Positions 26,401 to 38,429 of a stretch of 64,000 nucleotides of DNA are shown here, piece after piece (within the stretch, counting starts at the first letter, position 1; every line of letters begins with the position of its first letter). A program made the position numbers and the translations under genes. The DNA comes from Ficedula albicollis (lineage: Eukaryota > Chordata > Aves > Passeriformes > Muscicapidae). The stretch lies in the NCBI RefSeq assembly GCF_000247815.1, contig NC_021677.1:44986864-45050863 (forward strand). Reading direction: 5' to 3'. The notes under the pieces were generated by a model, which worked only from the letters and a program-made list of their open reading frames with translations, was not told where the DNA came from and made no database searches.

Positions 26401-29400
26401 GCTGTATTTAGTACTCTATAGGCTTTTTATATGGTTTGTAGTATAACATACTTAAACAAAAAAAAAATCAATTAATCATGGCATCAGAATATACTTGCAA
26501 TATTTTTCACAGATGGTTACATAGCCCTAGCTACTCCTTGTGCCTCCCTAATCCACAGACACTTCAAACAAAGTGACTAATTAATAGGCATAACCCCTAA
26601 ATTCCCTACCCAGCCAAATGGGGATTTAACCCTTAGGCAGGATCTCACTCGCCAATTTAAAATCAGATGTGAGGATTTACTCACTGGTTAAATAAATACA
26701 GTGATGCATGAGGTACAGTAAACTATGGGAAGAAAAATGTTTGGCTAAATCACTTATGTAAGAGGATTCACTGCTTCTATCTATCAACAAATATTTCTGA
26801 ATTCTAAATTAGATCTCAGACCCCTAATAGATACAATTATTTCACTCCTTGTCACTGTGTATCGTCTCTCTAAAAAAAATATAAGATTTATGTGAGGAGG
26901 AAATAGGCAGAGCTTCTCTCTCATGCATTATGTGGTGCAGTTGACTCAGGTTAGGGAATGTAATTTGCCATTACTATTGCACTGTGTCCTAGGACCCAGA
27001 AATTCCTTATGCTACCCGTAAGCTGCTTAAATTTATGCATGACTTGTCCTAAAGCTTCCAGTCCCAAGAGAAATTTCCCATCACAGCATTTCCATGCAAA
27101 ACAGAAAAAATATTCTTAATTTTACCAATTTTTTTTTTTCACTAGGTATGCTATTTAGCATTTATAGCAAATCCCTTTGTAAAAACATTGGCACTAGCAG
27201 AAAACTACCTAAAGTAAGTCATGGGGTATATTGCACATCATCATAATACTGAGGGCATGTATCATGCTCTGAATATTTGACTCTGCAGCAAATGTCACTG
27301 ACAGAACATTTTCCTTGTGTATTTATCACACCTTAATGTTAGATCCATCCACTTGAAAAAAGGTACTGTGTTTACATGTATAAATATATGCATGCATGTA
27401 TATTTGTGTGTGATATATACCCAAATCTCTTACCAACTTCTCTCAGTATTCTAGGATTTGAAAGAGTATAGACTTCTTTCCTAGTTCAAAGCAAATCATG
27501 TGGCTCTCTTGACAACAAGTTATTATTTACCTTCTACTCAAGTAATCAATATTCACCAGAAAAGCAGGTAGATACATTTATTTAAAAAATACTCCTTTGG
27601 TGGAGTGGAGATTGTGATGATGTCTACCCCGCTTAGGTTTAATTTTGTTTTTTGGGGGTTTTTTTAACTGGCTCTTATTCAAGAAAGCATTAATTCAAGC
27701 CATCAAATGAGAACCTTACATTTCTACCTCATTTGAATCAGTCGTCCCCCCTCTTTCTTATATACTTTAAAAGCATATTAATTTCAAAATCAAAATTCCT
27801 AACTTAAATAAGTGAATAAACAACTCTCTATTCTTTGAATTACAAAGACTCACTCCCTTCAGTGCACAATAAATGAAAACCAGCACCCCTCTTGTTCAGA
27901 AAACAAAAAAAAAAGTAGACAATCCATACCAAAGAGCAGAAAGGCAAACAGAGGCTAGTTTTTCCATAGGAAAATATATGTTTCTGAGTGATCAGTTAAC
28001 CTCCTCCTCTACCCCAGTTTTTGTAAAAATTGGTTAGTATTATTTTATAAAATCACCAACTCTCATACTATTCCTTTTCTGGACCACCAGGTTTTTTATT
28101 AATTGTTTGGCTTTTATTTATTAGACTTCTGATACAAACTACCTGCATGAAGACAATTTTGCTATTTTTAGGTTCATAGAACTTGGAATCGTTCAAAAAT
28201 ATTCAGATATGGATATGAATAAAACATATACAGATAAAACCTTGAAGTTTCAAGAGAACATAAGTGACTCCTTGCCTTATTTTCTTTAAGCACCAGTCAG
28301 TATTTATGAGTTCTGGCTTAAACTCCCTGTTTGATTCTTTATCAAAGGCTTCAAAAATGAAGAAAATCAATTAAAATTAAGATACTTGCACCTTATGTCA
28401 AAGTTACTACAAAATTCAGCTTGAATGGAAGCATCATTTTTGTGTTTAATCTAAATCAGATTTGAACTCTTTCCAACCCTGGTAGGCATCAAAGGAAGTT
28501 ATTGATATGTTCATCACAGAACACATATGCTTCAGACAGCTGTGCTGAACTTCTGATTTTTGGAAAATCCAGTGTTCTTCCAACGAATGGGTTGAGACCT
28601 GAGCTGACCTCAGAGTGCCCTTAGAAAAAGACAGTCTGAAAGAAAGCAAATTTGAAGACATTTTCTTTCTGGGACACAGCGAATCGTATTCAAGCCTGAG
28701 AGAATCTAGTTTAAAAGCAATGATTTTGTTAGAGAAGTCTTCATTTTAATAAGATTTGCCTACAACTAAGGGAACTGGCTTTCATAATTTTTTTTATATT
28801 TTTACCCTAGGAATATCTCCTTAGGGTATCATTTCAAAAAGAAAGCATGACAGGAGACTTCTAATTGTGGAAGATAAGTAAATACTGCATAGATATGAAT
28901 AATTTTATTTATAATCATGTTGGCCTCCACAATTTATGCCATATATTTCAGAAATTTTACTGAACAGTCATTTGAATTTCAATAAAATAAGTGGGTCTGC
29001 ACATGTAGCTTTCATTAATTATTGTATAGAATAACAAAACAGCATTCTGGGAGTTGGTAATCATCTTGAAATATCAACCACGTGTTTTAGCACATCATGA
29101 AGGGTAAAGTCACACCAGTGATTGATTATGTGTCTACAGAACTAGGATTCAATCGGCAGTAATCAAGGGTGAGTACCTAAAAAATGAAAATTTTACTTTA
29201 ATTACTGTCTTATATGCACCAGTTGCTGACAAAGAAATAGCTACAGCACCATTTAAATAGTAAAAGCTTCCCTTGCATTCATTATATCAAGGACTATAAA
29301 AACCCTAACTTGTTATTCTGGATCTGCAGACAATTGTAGCTCTTCCTTTTAGAGAGATCTCACACTCAAAGAGCTAATGTCCAGCTTGTGAACGTGAATT

Positions 29401-30390
29401 TCAGTGAGGAGGAAAAAACCCAGGAAATATGTTATTTTGTTTGATAGAATTAAGAATCTACACATTTTCTGAAGGTGTGTTTTTCATTCTGTCTCTATGT
29501 GACGAATGACAACAGCAAGATCATAATGAACACCCCATTGTTTTTTTATTTCTATTTAACTAGGTAAATATGTATTTATATACTAATACCATACAGATTT
29601 ACAGTAAGGGGCTATGCATTATTGCACACTATTATTGCACACTCTATCATCCCTGCAGGGATATTAGAGTATTGAATAAGCAATGTACCCATGGATATTT
29701 GGGGCATATGAATTCCTTACTACAAATTAATTATAACAATACTTTCATCAAATAACCAATAAAACATCAGGTATTCTGAAAATATTTTTTTAAAATGTAT
29801 TAAAAATATTTAGAGTGTTTTGAAAAGGGTTTTATCATTTTAATTTTTCTTCAGCTATTAAGATATACTACTAATACCACATGAAGAATGTTTTTGCAAT
29901 GAGATATAAAAAAGGACAGAAAAAAATGAGAGGAAAAATATTTTAGAAACTTGAGAAGTAATGTGCTGTACCTCAGTGTGGTTCTTTAATGTAAAGTTCT
30001 GGTACTAAGGCAGTACTCATTTCTGTTCTCAGAAACAGGAAACTCCCACTGTCAGTACTTACAGTGACAAATTTCCTCTGCTAGGAAAGTAAGATTTGCT
30101 GGGAAAAAAAATAAATTGTTTGTTAGACATAAATGCAGTAAACAAATAATTTCAGTGTTATAAAAATAACTTTTATTGTACTGAATAGCTATCTTTCAAT
30201 GGATGAAATCTTTTTTTTGTTAGGAGATTAATAGCAGCTGTGAAATGTTCCAATTAAGTAATGCTTGAAAATGCAAGCATTTGTTTGAATGAAATAAATC
30301 ATTTGCAAGTGTAAAGGTGTCTGAAAGTTGATCTAATCTTGATTAAGCAGGTATTTTGAATAGGACTCCAGATCTTTAAAAAAAATTAAT
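23485..30390. other. non-coding AT-rich stretch with weak exon and regulatory candidates
   Basis: No gene is established. Possible items, treated as findings: a short open segment after a plausible acceptor at 24366-24446 (plus), a complex AT-rich segment with homeodomain-type TAATTA cores at 25100-25205, and a 36-nt minus-strand mini-exon candidate at 30063-30098. The 28446-28661 segment is open in two minus-strand frames but matches nothing I know. The remainder is featureless. Confidence 0.6.
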
Positions 30391-30411
30391 TAATAATAAT
30401 AATAATAATAA
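30391..30411. repeat. (TAA)n microsatellite
   Basis: Seven TAA trinucleotide units in an A/T-only context. Confidence 0.9.
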
Positions 30412-33400
30412 TTTTTAAAATACAAAAATCTAGAAATGTAAGCTTTGAAGAAAATAATCCCTTCATGTTCTGAGTTAATGTATGAAATGATCAGTTATGA
30501 TAGTAGTATTGGAATTTTTAGCTGTGATTAAAAATGGCATTTGAAAACTAAGCTGATAATTGGTAAGTGTAAAATTAATCTAGTCTTTAAACAAATAGTT
30601 TTAAATTTTGGACGAACATAATAAATTCCACTTGTGCAGTTAACTTATTAGATGCCCAGGTTAAAATTAATTTCCACTATCAACATCGTCAACATTAAAA
30701 TAATGTATGTTTTTGTTTAATACCCTGTGTTTAATAACCTGTGTGAAAGTTAATGTTTCTTCTAGCAAGCTGGAGAGACATTCTCTAAATATGTGTTTTT
30801 CAGAGAGCATATTAGAGGATTATCCTTTTTGCCTCTGTAGAAACTTTCATTTCTATTCCTAGGAGATATTAAGATATGCACCTAAGAGATTTACTGAGAA
30901 TTGGTGATAGAAATCAGCATGAGGGACATAGGTCTGTGTGCTTAGAGTAATTCTTCTCTTGATCCTTCCTCCTTCTCTATGCACACAAAAGGAACTGAAA
31001 CCTAGCTCTCCTTATTTTCATCTGTCCTTTTAATAAAACTCTCAGCCCTCACCTATGTAAACAAGTGGCATAGATCAAATGTGACAGGAACCATAGAAAT
31101 TCAGTTACCAAAATGGGAACTTCTGGCTTAAAGCAGAGTAGAATGCTAACATGCTGAATATAGAGATTATAATTTTAATCTCTTTGTTGAAATCATATCA
31201 TTAAAGAATTTTTTAAAATGAAATTTTTCAGTGAGTTCTAATGTTGCTTTTCAATTAAAAGTGTGGGTATGAGTTATTTGCATACTATGCATGAATCAAA
31301 TCCAGAAACGTTCATTTTATGTTACTGATCCAAGTATTTTAATTATAAACAAAACACCTACGCATTTTCACCAAGTCCTCTTAAAATGCTGTCTTAAGGG
31401 ATATATTTTCCTGCATACTCTCTCATAATAATATATATACCAAAAGCAATATAAAAATGGAGAGAAATGCCAGCAGTGCAGAACAGGTCTTAATTCATAC
31501 CTCATTTATATCTTTACTACTCAGAGAGCTAAATTATGAAGAAATACTCTGAGATACTTGGTGTTCACTGAAATGTATCCTTGAATCTGGTCTTCTCTAT
31601 GAACTCCTTCATAAACACACAGTACACAAAATTCATGCTATAAACCAGAGAATTAATTTTACTGCTGGGAAGTCAGTGTTCTTTGCCACTTAAAAACTTA
31701 AGATGATAAAAAAAACATGTAAGATCATTAGTTTGAAGTTAAGTATCAAAGTGTTAACAAAAAAGCCCCTCACAAATGTTTGGTTTCAGCTGAATACCAG
31801 AGATAACATCTAAAAGGCAAAAAATAGGCAAAAAGACCCCACAGTCCAAGACAAAACAAAAAGCTTCAGGAATCAAATATATTGCTTTTAGCTATAAGAA
31901 TTTTAGGATAACATGTAATTCCATTTTTGAAATCTGAACCTGAAAAAGAAAACACACACAAAATAGTAATTACAGATAACCTTATACAGCATATGCTCTA
32001 CAGTGAGTCTTCAAATAAAGTAATGAAAAGCTATTTGTGAGATAGGTGTTATCTATATTTGATGTCTTACAATGACTGTGGCACCTGTTTTGGACTCATG
32101 TAGTCTGGCAGAACTGTAACTCTCATTGACCTTCATTATTGTCTTATTTTGGTCCATAAAGAACACTGTACCAACAATCTAGTCAAGACAAAGCTAAGAT
32201 CTATCATGCTTCCACCTTTGAATTTTAGCCTTTCAATAACAAAACTGCACAGGCATAAGAAAGCAATTAGCTCTGGTTCTGGCAACTGGCACAAAACTGT
32301 TGTGATTGCACAAACTCTATGGTGAAATGAGTCTAGGGTCATTCCAAGTGAATAGCAGCGTTCAGTCAACCCTTTTTGCTTTAAAAGGTAATTCAGTTAA
32401 TTGCATATGTTGGCTAAACTACCTTTAGTGTATATGATGTCAAAACTTAAATTTGGAAAACTCCTCTATTATATAGAAAGATGGTAGCAAACATGATCCT
32501 TGATGATCCTTGAATGATGGTCCTTGTTAGCTTCAGAATAATAAAATAATAATTTAAAAATCACATAGAAGCCTCACATTGGGGAGAGAAACAGTAGTGA
32601 GTAATTATTTGTAAATGGCTCAGACATTTAAATAGAAGGAGTTTAGCTTCTCAGTTAAATTTTAGTTAATTTAGCCAAAGATTATGAACACACTAGGAAG
32701 GGGAAGATACCTCTGTTGAGAATTTTCATCTGAAATAATTTAAGGATAAAATGTAAAAACCATACTGAATTAATTAAATTACCCAAATAAAGTAAAACTT
32801 ATATAGGAAATGTTCAAGTCATAAGAAGAAGCAAAAAGAATCCATAATACATGTTTAGATATTATGGTGGCAATACTTCAGAATGACACAAATGAATTAA
32901 TTATTAAAGTATGTATAATAGATATACACGTTCATTTTAATGCTTTTAATGTTTAATGTATAACCTCAATCCTCTGAATCAATCTATCTTTGCTGTAAAA
33001 GCACACTATAATGGCAGGAATGTGAATGTCACTTAACAGAGATAAAAACCTATTTTCCCTTTAAGTCCTACACAAATAAGTTCAGGCTATGACTTATATG
33101 CATTTCTGTCCTTACAGAAGTTATTTGGAAGAGTCCTCCAAAATTATTCTGTAGTACTGCCAGAGAAATTGAAGTATGACAGTGATCATATATGTTTACT
33201 CTAAAGGTTTAAATTCCTGGCTTCCTTTTGCCAGGGATGTTTTTAAAATTTTTATGACTTCTGCCAACAGCTTTCTGATAATATTGCCCATGATAATATT
33301 TTTGAGTAGAGATCGAATCTTAGTCATGAAATGATTGAAGAAATACTTTATTTATACACACAATTAAAAGACTCATTCTTAGCCAAAGACATTATTTGCT

Positions 33401-34375
33401 TTATATCTGTCACTGAGTGAATTTTGGAAATGCTTCTGTACACAAAATGGTGTCAGGCTTTCATTTAAAGTTTATTGATTTGTGAAAGCTTACATAAACT
33501 CGTACCTCACAGAGGTGTGAAAATCCTTTAACTCATAGTTTGATGTTTTCTTCAGATTTCTGCTTTTAAAACAAGCAGTGCTGACTAAAGAAATGTTCTG
33601 AACAGATGTTTGTAACTGAAGTGACATTGGTATTACTGCAGTTTATAATACAGGACGTCTCTGAACTTTAAGAAAGTATATTATTCAGGAGCCAGTATTT
33701 ATTGGCAATATTTATGTCCAACTTACAAAAAGGACCTTTACAGCTCTCTATGTTTCAATAAGTTCCTAGTTCAGTAATACATGGACAGGCCTTCTGAACT
33801 GAATGAATTCTCTGTTTGCCTTCTAATAATTTCTTCCTTGTTAAATAAGCTGTGTGCAAGTATAACAAAACAGATAAGACTGGCTTCAGAAAAGGAGCTG
33901 CTACCTGCTCTAAATCAAGGATAATTTACAGAACCAATTTTTTTATTTGATTGGTTGGTTGGTTAGTGTTGGGGGGAAAGCCTTTATTGTGAACATTCAT
34001 TCACATCTGCAAATAAACCATTTAGTTCTTCAGTATATCATGAGAAATAAAGTGTAGATAATTATACCAACTTTTTAACATTTCTAGTGTCTAAGAAAAA
34101 AGCACAGTCCAGATGTCCCTGAGGCACAGATCCTTTACTAAAAATTTACTATGTAGCAAGAGAGGAAATACGGTCCACTGGATATACAAAAGACACACTG
34201 GTTTAGAGCCACACCCTTTTATAACCTTTCTCTGATGTTACAAGGTGACTTTAGCTCACACTGAGGAAGAGCTTCATGTGGATATTCCAAACTTTCAACT
34301 TCCAAACTTGTTTGAATTTACAAAGATTAATTGTGTATCTGCAAACAGTAGATCAGATATTTATGCATTTTTCAG
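30412..34375. other. non-coding AT-rich stretch
   Basis: Nothing recognisable on either strand. Short open frames only (for example 32136-32369 minus) without motifs or splice support. Confidence 0.65.
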
Positions 34376-34488
34376 AGAATCATAAAATGGTTTGGGTTGG
34401 AAGGAACCTTAGAGATCATCTAGGTCCGCCTCCTTTACCATGAATAGAGACAATTTCCACAATTTCAGAGCCCCATCCAACTTGGCCT

Positions 34489-34642
34489 GGAACATTCCCA
34501 GGGATGGGACATCCACAGCTTCTCTGGGAAACCTGTTCCAGTGCCCCAACACCCTCAGAGTAAAAGGAACATTCCCAGGGATGGGGCATCCACAGCTTCT
34601 CTGGGAAACCTGTTCCAGTGCCTCAACACCCTCAGAGTAAAG
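34489..34642. repeat. tandem duplication inside the CR1 copy, 77-bp unit
   Basis: Copy 1 is 34489-34565 and copy 2 is 34566-34642, each beginning GGAACATTCCCAGGGATGGG. They show three differences. The CR1 family has this segment once, so the duplication arose after insertion or during assembly. Confidence 0.9.
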
Positions 34643-34887
34643 AATTTTCTCCTAATGTCTAATCTAAACCTACTGTTTTCAGTTTGTAGTCGTTCCTCCT
34701 TGTCCTACCACTAAATCCCTTGTAAAGTGTCCCTCTCCAGCTTTCTGGTAGGCCCCTTTTAGCTCAAAGGCTGCTATAAGGTCTCCCTGGAGACTTTTCT
34801 TCAGCCTGAACAGCCCCAGCTCTCAGCCTGTCTTCATAAGAGGTGCTCCAGCTCTCTGACCACCTTCATAGCTCTCTTGTGGACTTG

Positions 34888-34965
34888 CTTCAACATATCC
34901 TTGACCCTTTCTTGTATGAGGCACCACTTCAACATATCCATGACCCTTTCTTGTATGAGGCACCA
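34888..34965. repeat. tandem duplication inside the CR1 copy, 39-bp unit
   Basis: Copy 1 is 34888-34926 and copy 2 is 34927-34965, each beginning CTTCAACATATCC. This CR1 segment is normally single; on the minus strand it duplicates the residues around LIQERV. Confidence 0.88.
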
Positions 34966-35967
34966 GAGCTGGATGCAGCACTGCAGTGGGGTCTCACCAG
35001 AGCAGAGCAGAGGCACAGAATCCCTTCCCTTGCCCTGCTGGCCACGCTGCTTTCCATGCAGCCCTGGTCACTATTGGCTTTCCAGTCTGCGAGCAGCATT
35101 GCCAAGTCAAGGTGAGGTTCTCATTCACCAGCACACTCAAGTCCTCCTCAGGATGTTCTCAATCTGTTCTCTGTTCAGCCTGTGTTTGTGCTTGGGATTG
35201 CCCTGGCCCAGCTGCAGCATCTTGCACTTGGCCTTTTGGGCTTTATGAGGCTCCCACAAGACCACTTGTCAAGCCTGGTAAGGTCCCTGGGGAAGCCATG
35301 CTGGCTGCCACTATTCACTTCATCTTCTGCACGTAGATTCAAGGAGGATCTGCTCCACGATCTTGTCAAGCACTGAGGTGAGACTGACTGACCAATAATT
35401 CCTTAGGCCTTCCTTATTTCCTCTCTCAAAATGTGATTTATGTTTCCCCTTTTCCAGCTGATGGAAACTTCACCAGACTGCAAGGACTTCTCAAACATGC
35501 AGTCAGTGGCTTTGCCACTTGCTCTGCCAGTCCTCTCAGGACCTCAGATGCATCTTATCAGGTCCCAAGGACTTGTACATCTCCAGGTTCCTTGGATGGT
35601 CTCAGAATGATCCTCTCCTACAACAGATGGTCCTTCATCATCCCAGTCCTTGGTTTTGCCTTCTGCAACTTGGATGTGTGGCAGGAACACTTACTGATGG
35701 AGACTGAGGCAAAAAAACTTGTTGAGCAGCTCAGCCTTCTGCCTCTTCTGGGTAACCAGGTCTCCCGTCCTGTTTTGAGAGGGCCTTTATTCTCCCTAGT
35801 TTTCTTTTTGTCACCAACATACATATAGAACTTTTTCTTATTGCCCTTGATGCTCCAGACCAGATTTAATTCTATCAAAGCTTTAGCTTTCCTAACCCTG
35901 GATATTTAGATAATCTGTGTATTCCTATTGGGCTACCTGTCCTTGCTTCCACCTCCTGTAAGTTTCC

Positions 35968-38310
35968 AAATTTTGGAGCATTAAAGTGAAATTAACAATA
36001 ACCACCTTGTTGAGAAGGGTAGGAAGTAGTGAGTAATGCTGAGGAAGGGAAACTATTTCAGACCTGGTCTTTTCCCTTGCTTTGGGTTTCTAATGACAGT
36101 ATTAAACACCTCTGGATTCACAGCCTGGATCTATGTACAGTGTTATGTGTGACACACATGTGTCAAAAGCAGCCAAACCTGTCAGGAGACGCCCAATTAG
36201 GAATAAGCCAGAGACCTGCTCTGAGACAGCTTCAGCAGAGCGACATCCAGCTCTGGCAGGACAACTGCATTTTTAACTTACAAATTTGCAGCATATATAG
36301 ATGAAAATTATCCCTATAAACCTCAGGAGTCTAGTCAGAAACCTATTCACCCTTTGGTCCCTCTGTGAGGGTATTCCAGTAACTGCTAAAAGGCAATTCA
36401 GGCCTTCAGCAAGCTGACAGGCTGAGAGCTCGTCTCCACTTTAATGTGATGTTAGGAAGCTAATGTCCACATTTGTTCTTTAATGACCACAGTTAGGTAG
36501 GATAATTCCTCCAGGTGTCTAAAGACTTACCTGACAAATGCTTTCATGCAGATGTCATGAGTTACTTCTTCATATTTATGCATATTTTCAATATAAAAAT
36601 AATTCTTCTTCTGCTGCTACCCCCTAAGTAGCCCCTGGCACTAAAATTTCTGTTGCTTAATTTGCTTGGGTCTGGATGAGCTAAGTGAAATAGAAAAATG
36701 ATGGATATTAAGTCAGTCTCAAAACTGATCAATGGGAATCAAACCCACTCCAAATAGAGCCATACCAAAATGAAAGAAAAGCCTGTCCATATTTCTTTCT
36801 TAGTCAGAAATTAGAGCAGCAGAAAAAATCTTATGCTTTATATGTCTTCAGTTTAGACAGGTGTAGCTCTTGCTCCTAATAACCTCGCCTCTGTAGGAAC
36901 TTTCTTCCCAGGTTCACAACATAATAGAGAACCCAGATTTAATAAAATATTGATAGAACTCTGTTAAAATAAGTAGCACTCTCTGCTCAGAAATCTCAGG
37001 TCCTTTCCATTCTGTTTCACGTCTGGTAAAGCTATTAGTTAGAGAAGAGTAGCCAGAAGAGTATCACCTCATTCCAGAGATGGAGTGGGAGCAGAGCTGG
37101 TGATGGGGAGTTGGAGGGCTCCCAGGGCAGCCTCCTGCCTTGGAACCAGAGAGGAGAAGGGGCCCTGGGAAGGTGCGAGATCATCCAGAGGACAGTGGCT
37201 GATGACCCTGCAGCAGGACTAAACAGGAGTTTCCCCCAGTCTCTTCCTCTGGACTCTGCTGAAGCAGTATATACTGAAAAGAGAGGCCAATAATGCTCAT
37301 CATAATTATTCTAAGAATCCCATCTGCTCTTTTTTTTTTTTTTTAACATATTTTTTTACACAGATTCAATGAATATAGTACCATTTTTCAGAAATTACCA
37401 TAGAGGAAACAAAAATAAACAGGTATGCTATTTCAAATCTGCATAGTTGGTAGGTTTGGATAGGAAATAGGTAGGTTTGAATACAGGAAATAGGTTTGAA
37501 TATATAAATCAAAGTCTGAAGCTGATTAGAGATGAGACATTAAAAATTTCTATTTTGATTGTAATAACGTTAGTTTAATATCGTCCCTTTATAAGGTGAG
37601 TTAAATCCTCTATATAAATTGACAAGAGATGTATTATCTTTAAAATAAAGTTAATAAAATGGCAGATAAAATAACTTTCTTGGTGCCTGTGAGGCTTGAT
37701 ACAGTCCATAACACTGTAGTATAGACAAGCTACATTAATAAATTCCAGGAAAACCATAATAGTAACATTTGAGCTGTCACTATCCCAAAACACTGTGATG
37801 ACAGTGCAGGGCAACCCCTTGTGTCCTCTTGTATATGCCCCTGAAAATGTGACAAGAAGCTGTGCAGTCACAGTGTATAGCAGCACACAATTCCATGACA
37901 AAGGTAGAACTTGGAAGCCAAAAAAGTGAATTATAGCTTCATGAAGACTTTTAAGAAACATTTTGTATGACAATTCTCAAACCTACAGTACTTTAAACCT
38001 AATCCAAGCTCCACTTAATGTAGAAACTGAAATTGATTTTACAAGGCCTTCGATCAGAGTACAGGCTACACCTATTCTTAAGTGTTCAATTTAGTAATTA
38101 CCTGTCCATTGCTTCATAAAGGTACCAATTTCATGTCTTAGCAGAAGCTAAAAAAATGGATGGAAAATGAAACCTTATAAGTCTTTCATGTATGTAATTA
38201 AGTATCTCAATAGACAATAAGAAAAGTGCAATTATTTGCAGCACATCAATCCTGTAACTGCTTTTCCCATTTCCCCCTAGTCAATTTGCCATTCCCTAAC
38301 AATTCAATTC
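35968..38310. other. non-coding stretch
   Basis: No gene or repeat family was recognised. It contains a GC-richer patch at about 37080-37280, open for 60 codons, and a 132-codon minus-strand frame at 37575-37973 that looks like chance. A 46-nt minus-strand mini-exon candidate lies at 38102-38147 (see findings). Confidence 0.6.
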
Positions 38311-38429
38311 ATAAACCTTGAAACATACACCACAGAGAGGGAATGGATTCCTCTAGTAAATATTTCTGTAATAAACCTTGAAACATACACCACAGAGAGG
38401 GAACGGATTCCTCTAGTAAATATTTCTCT
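38311..38429. repeat. tandem duplication, 60-bp unit, two copies
   Basis: Copy 1 is 38311-38370 and copy 2 is 38371-38429, both beginning ATAAACCTTGAAACATACAC. They differ at GAA(T/C)GGATTC and at the very end. Non-repetitive unit, directly adjacent copies. Confidence 0.9.

Larger units (their letters stand above)
34376..35967 (-). mobile_element. CR1 LINE, 3' part of ORF2 and 3' end, internally deleted
   Basis: The plus strand opens with AGAATCATAAAATGGTTTGG, the reverse complement of the conserved 3' terminus of avian CR1, so the element runs on the minus strand. Translating the minus strand in pieces shows degenerate CR1 ORF2: GNKKKFYMYVGDKKKTREN (linker before the reverse transcriptase, about 35840), NYWSVSLTSVLDKIVEQILL (first RT motif, about 35390), then CIQLW and RELEHL near the C-terminal end (about 34985 and 34840). 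Around 35295 the frame passes from SQHGF directly to a region just upstream of the C-terminal domain, so most of the RT palm, including the catalytic FADD segment, is missing. Stops and frameshifts are numerous and the 5' part, including the endonuclease, is absent. It is a dead, 5'-truncated copy. Two small tandem duplications (34489-34642 and 34888-34965) are superimposed on it. Confidence 0.93.

Noticed and set aside
28446..28661. Minus-strand segment open in two frames after a strong pyrimidine tract
   Set aside because: Neither peptide is recognisable, the frames have conflicting phases with the other candidates, and no donor is convincing.
37575..37973. Longest ordinary open frame, 132 codons on the minus strand
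   Set aside because: No recognisable domain, splice signals or codon pattern, and hydrophobic composition typical of AT-rich chance frames.
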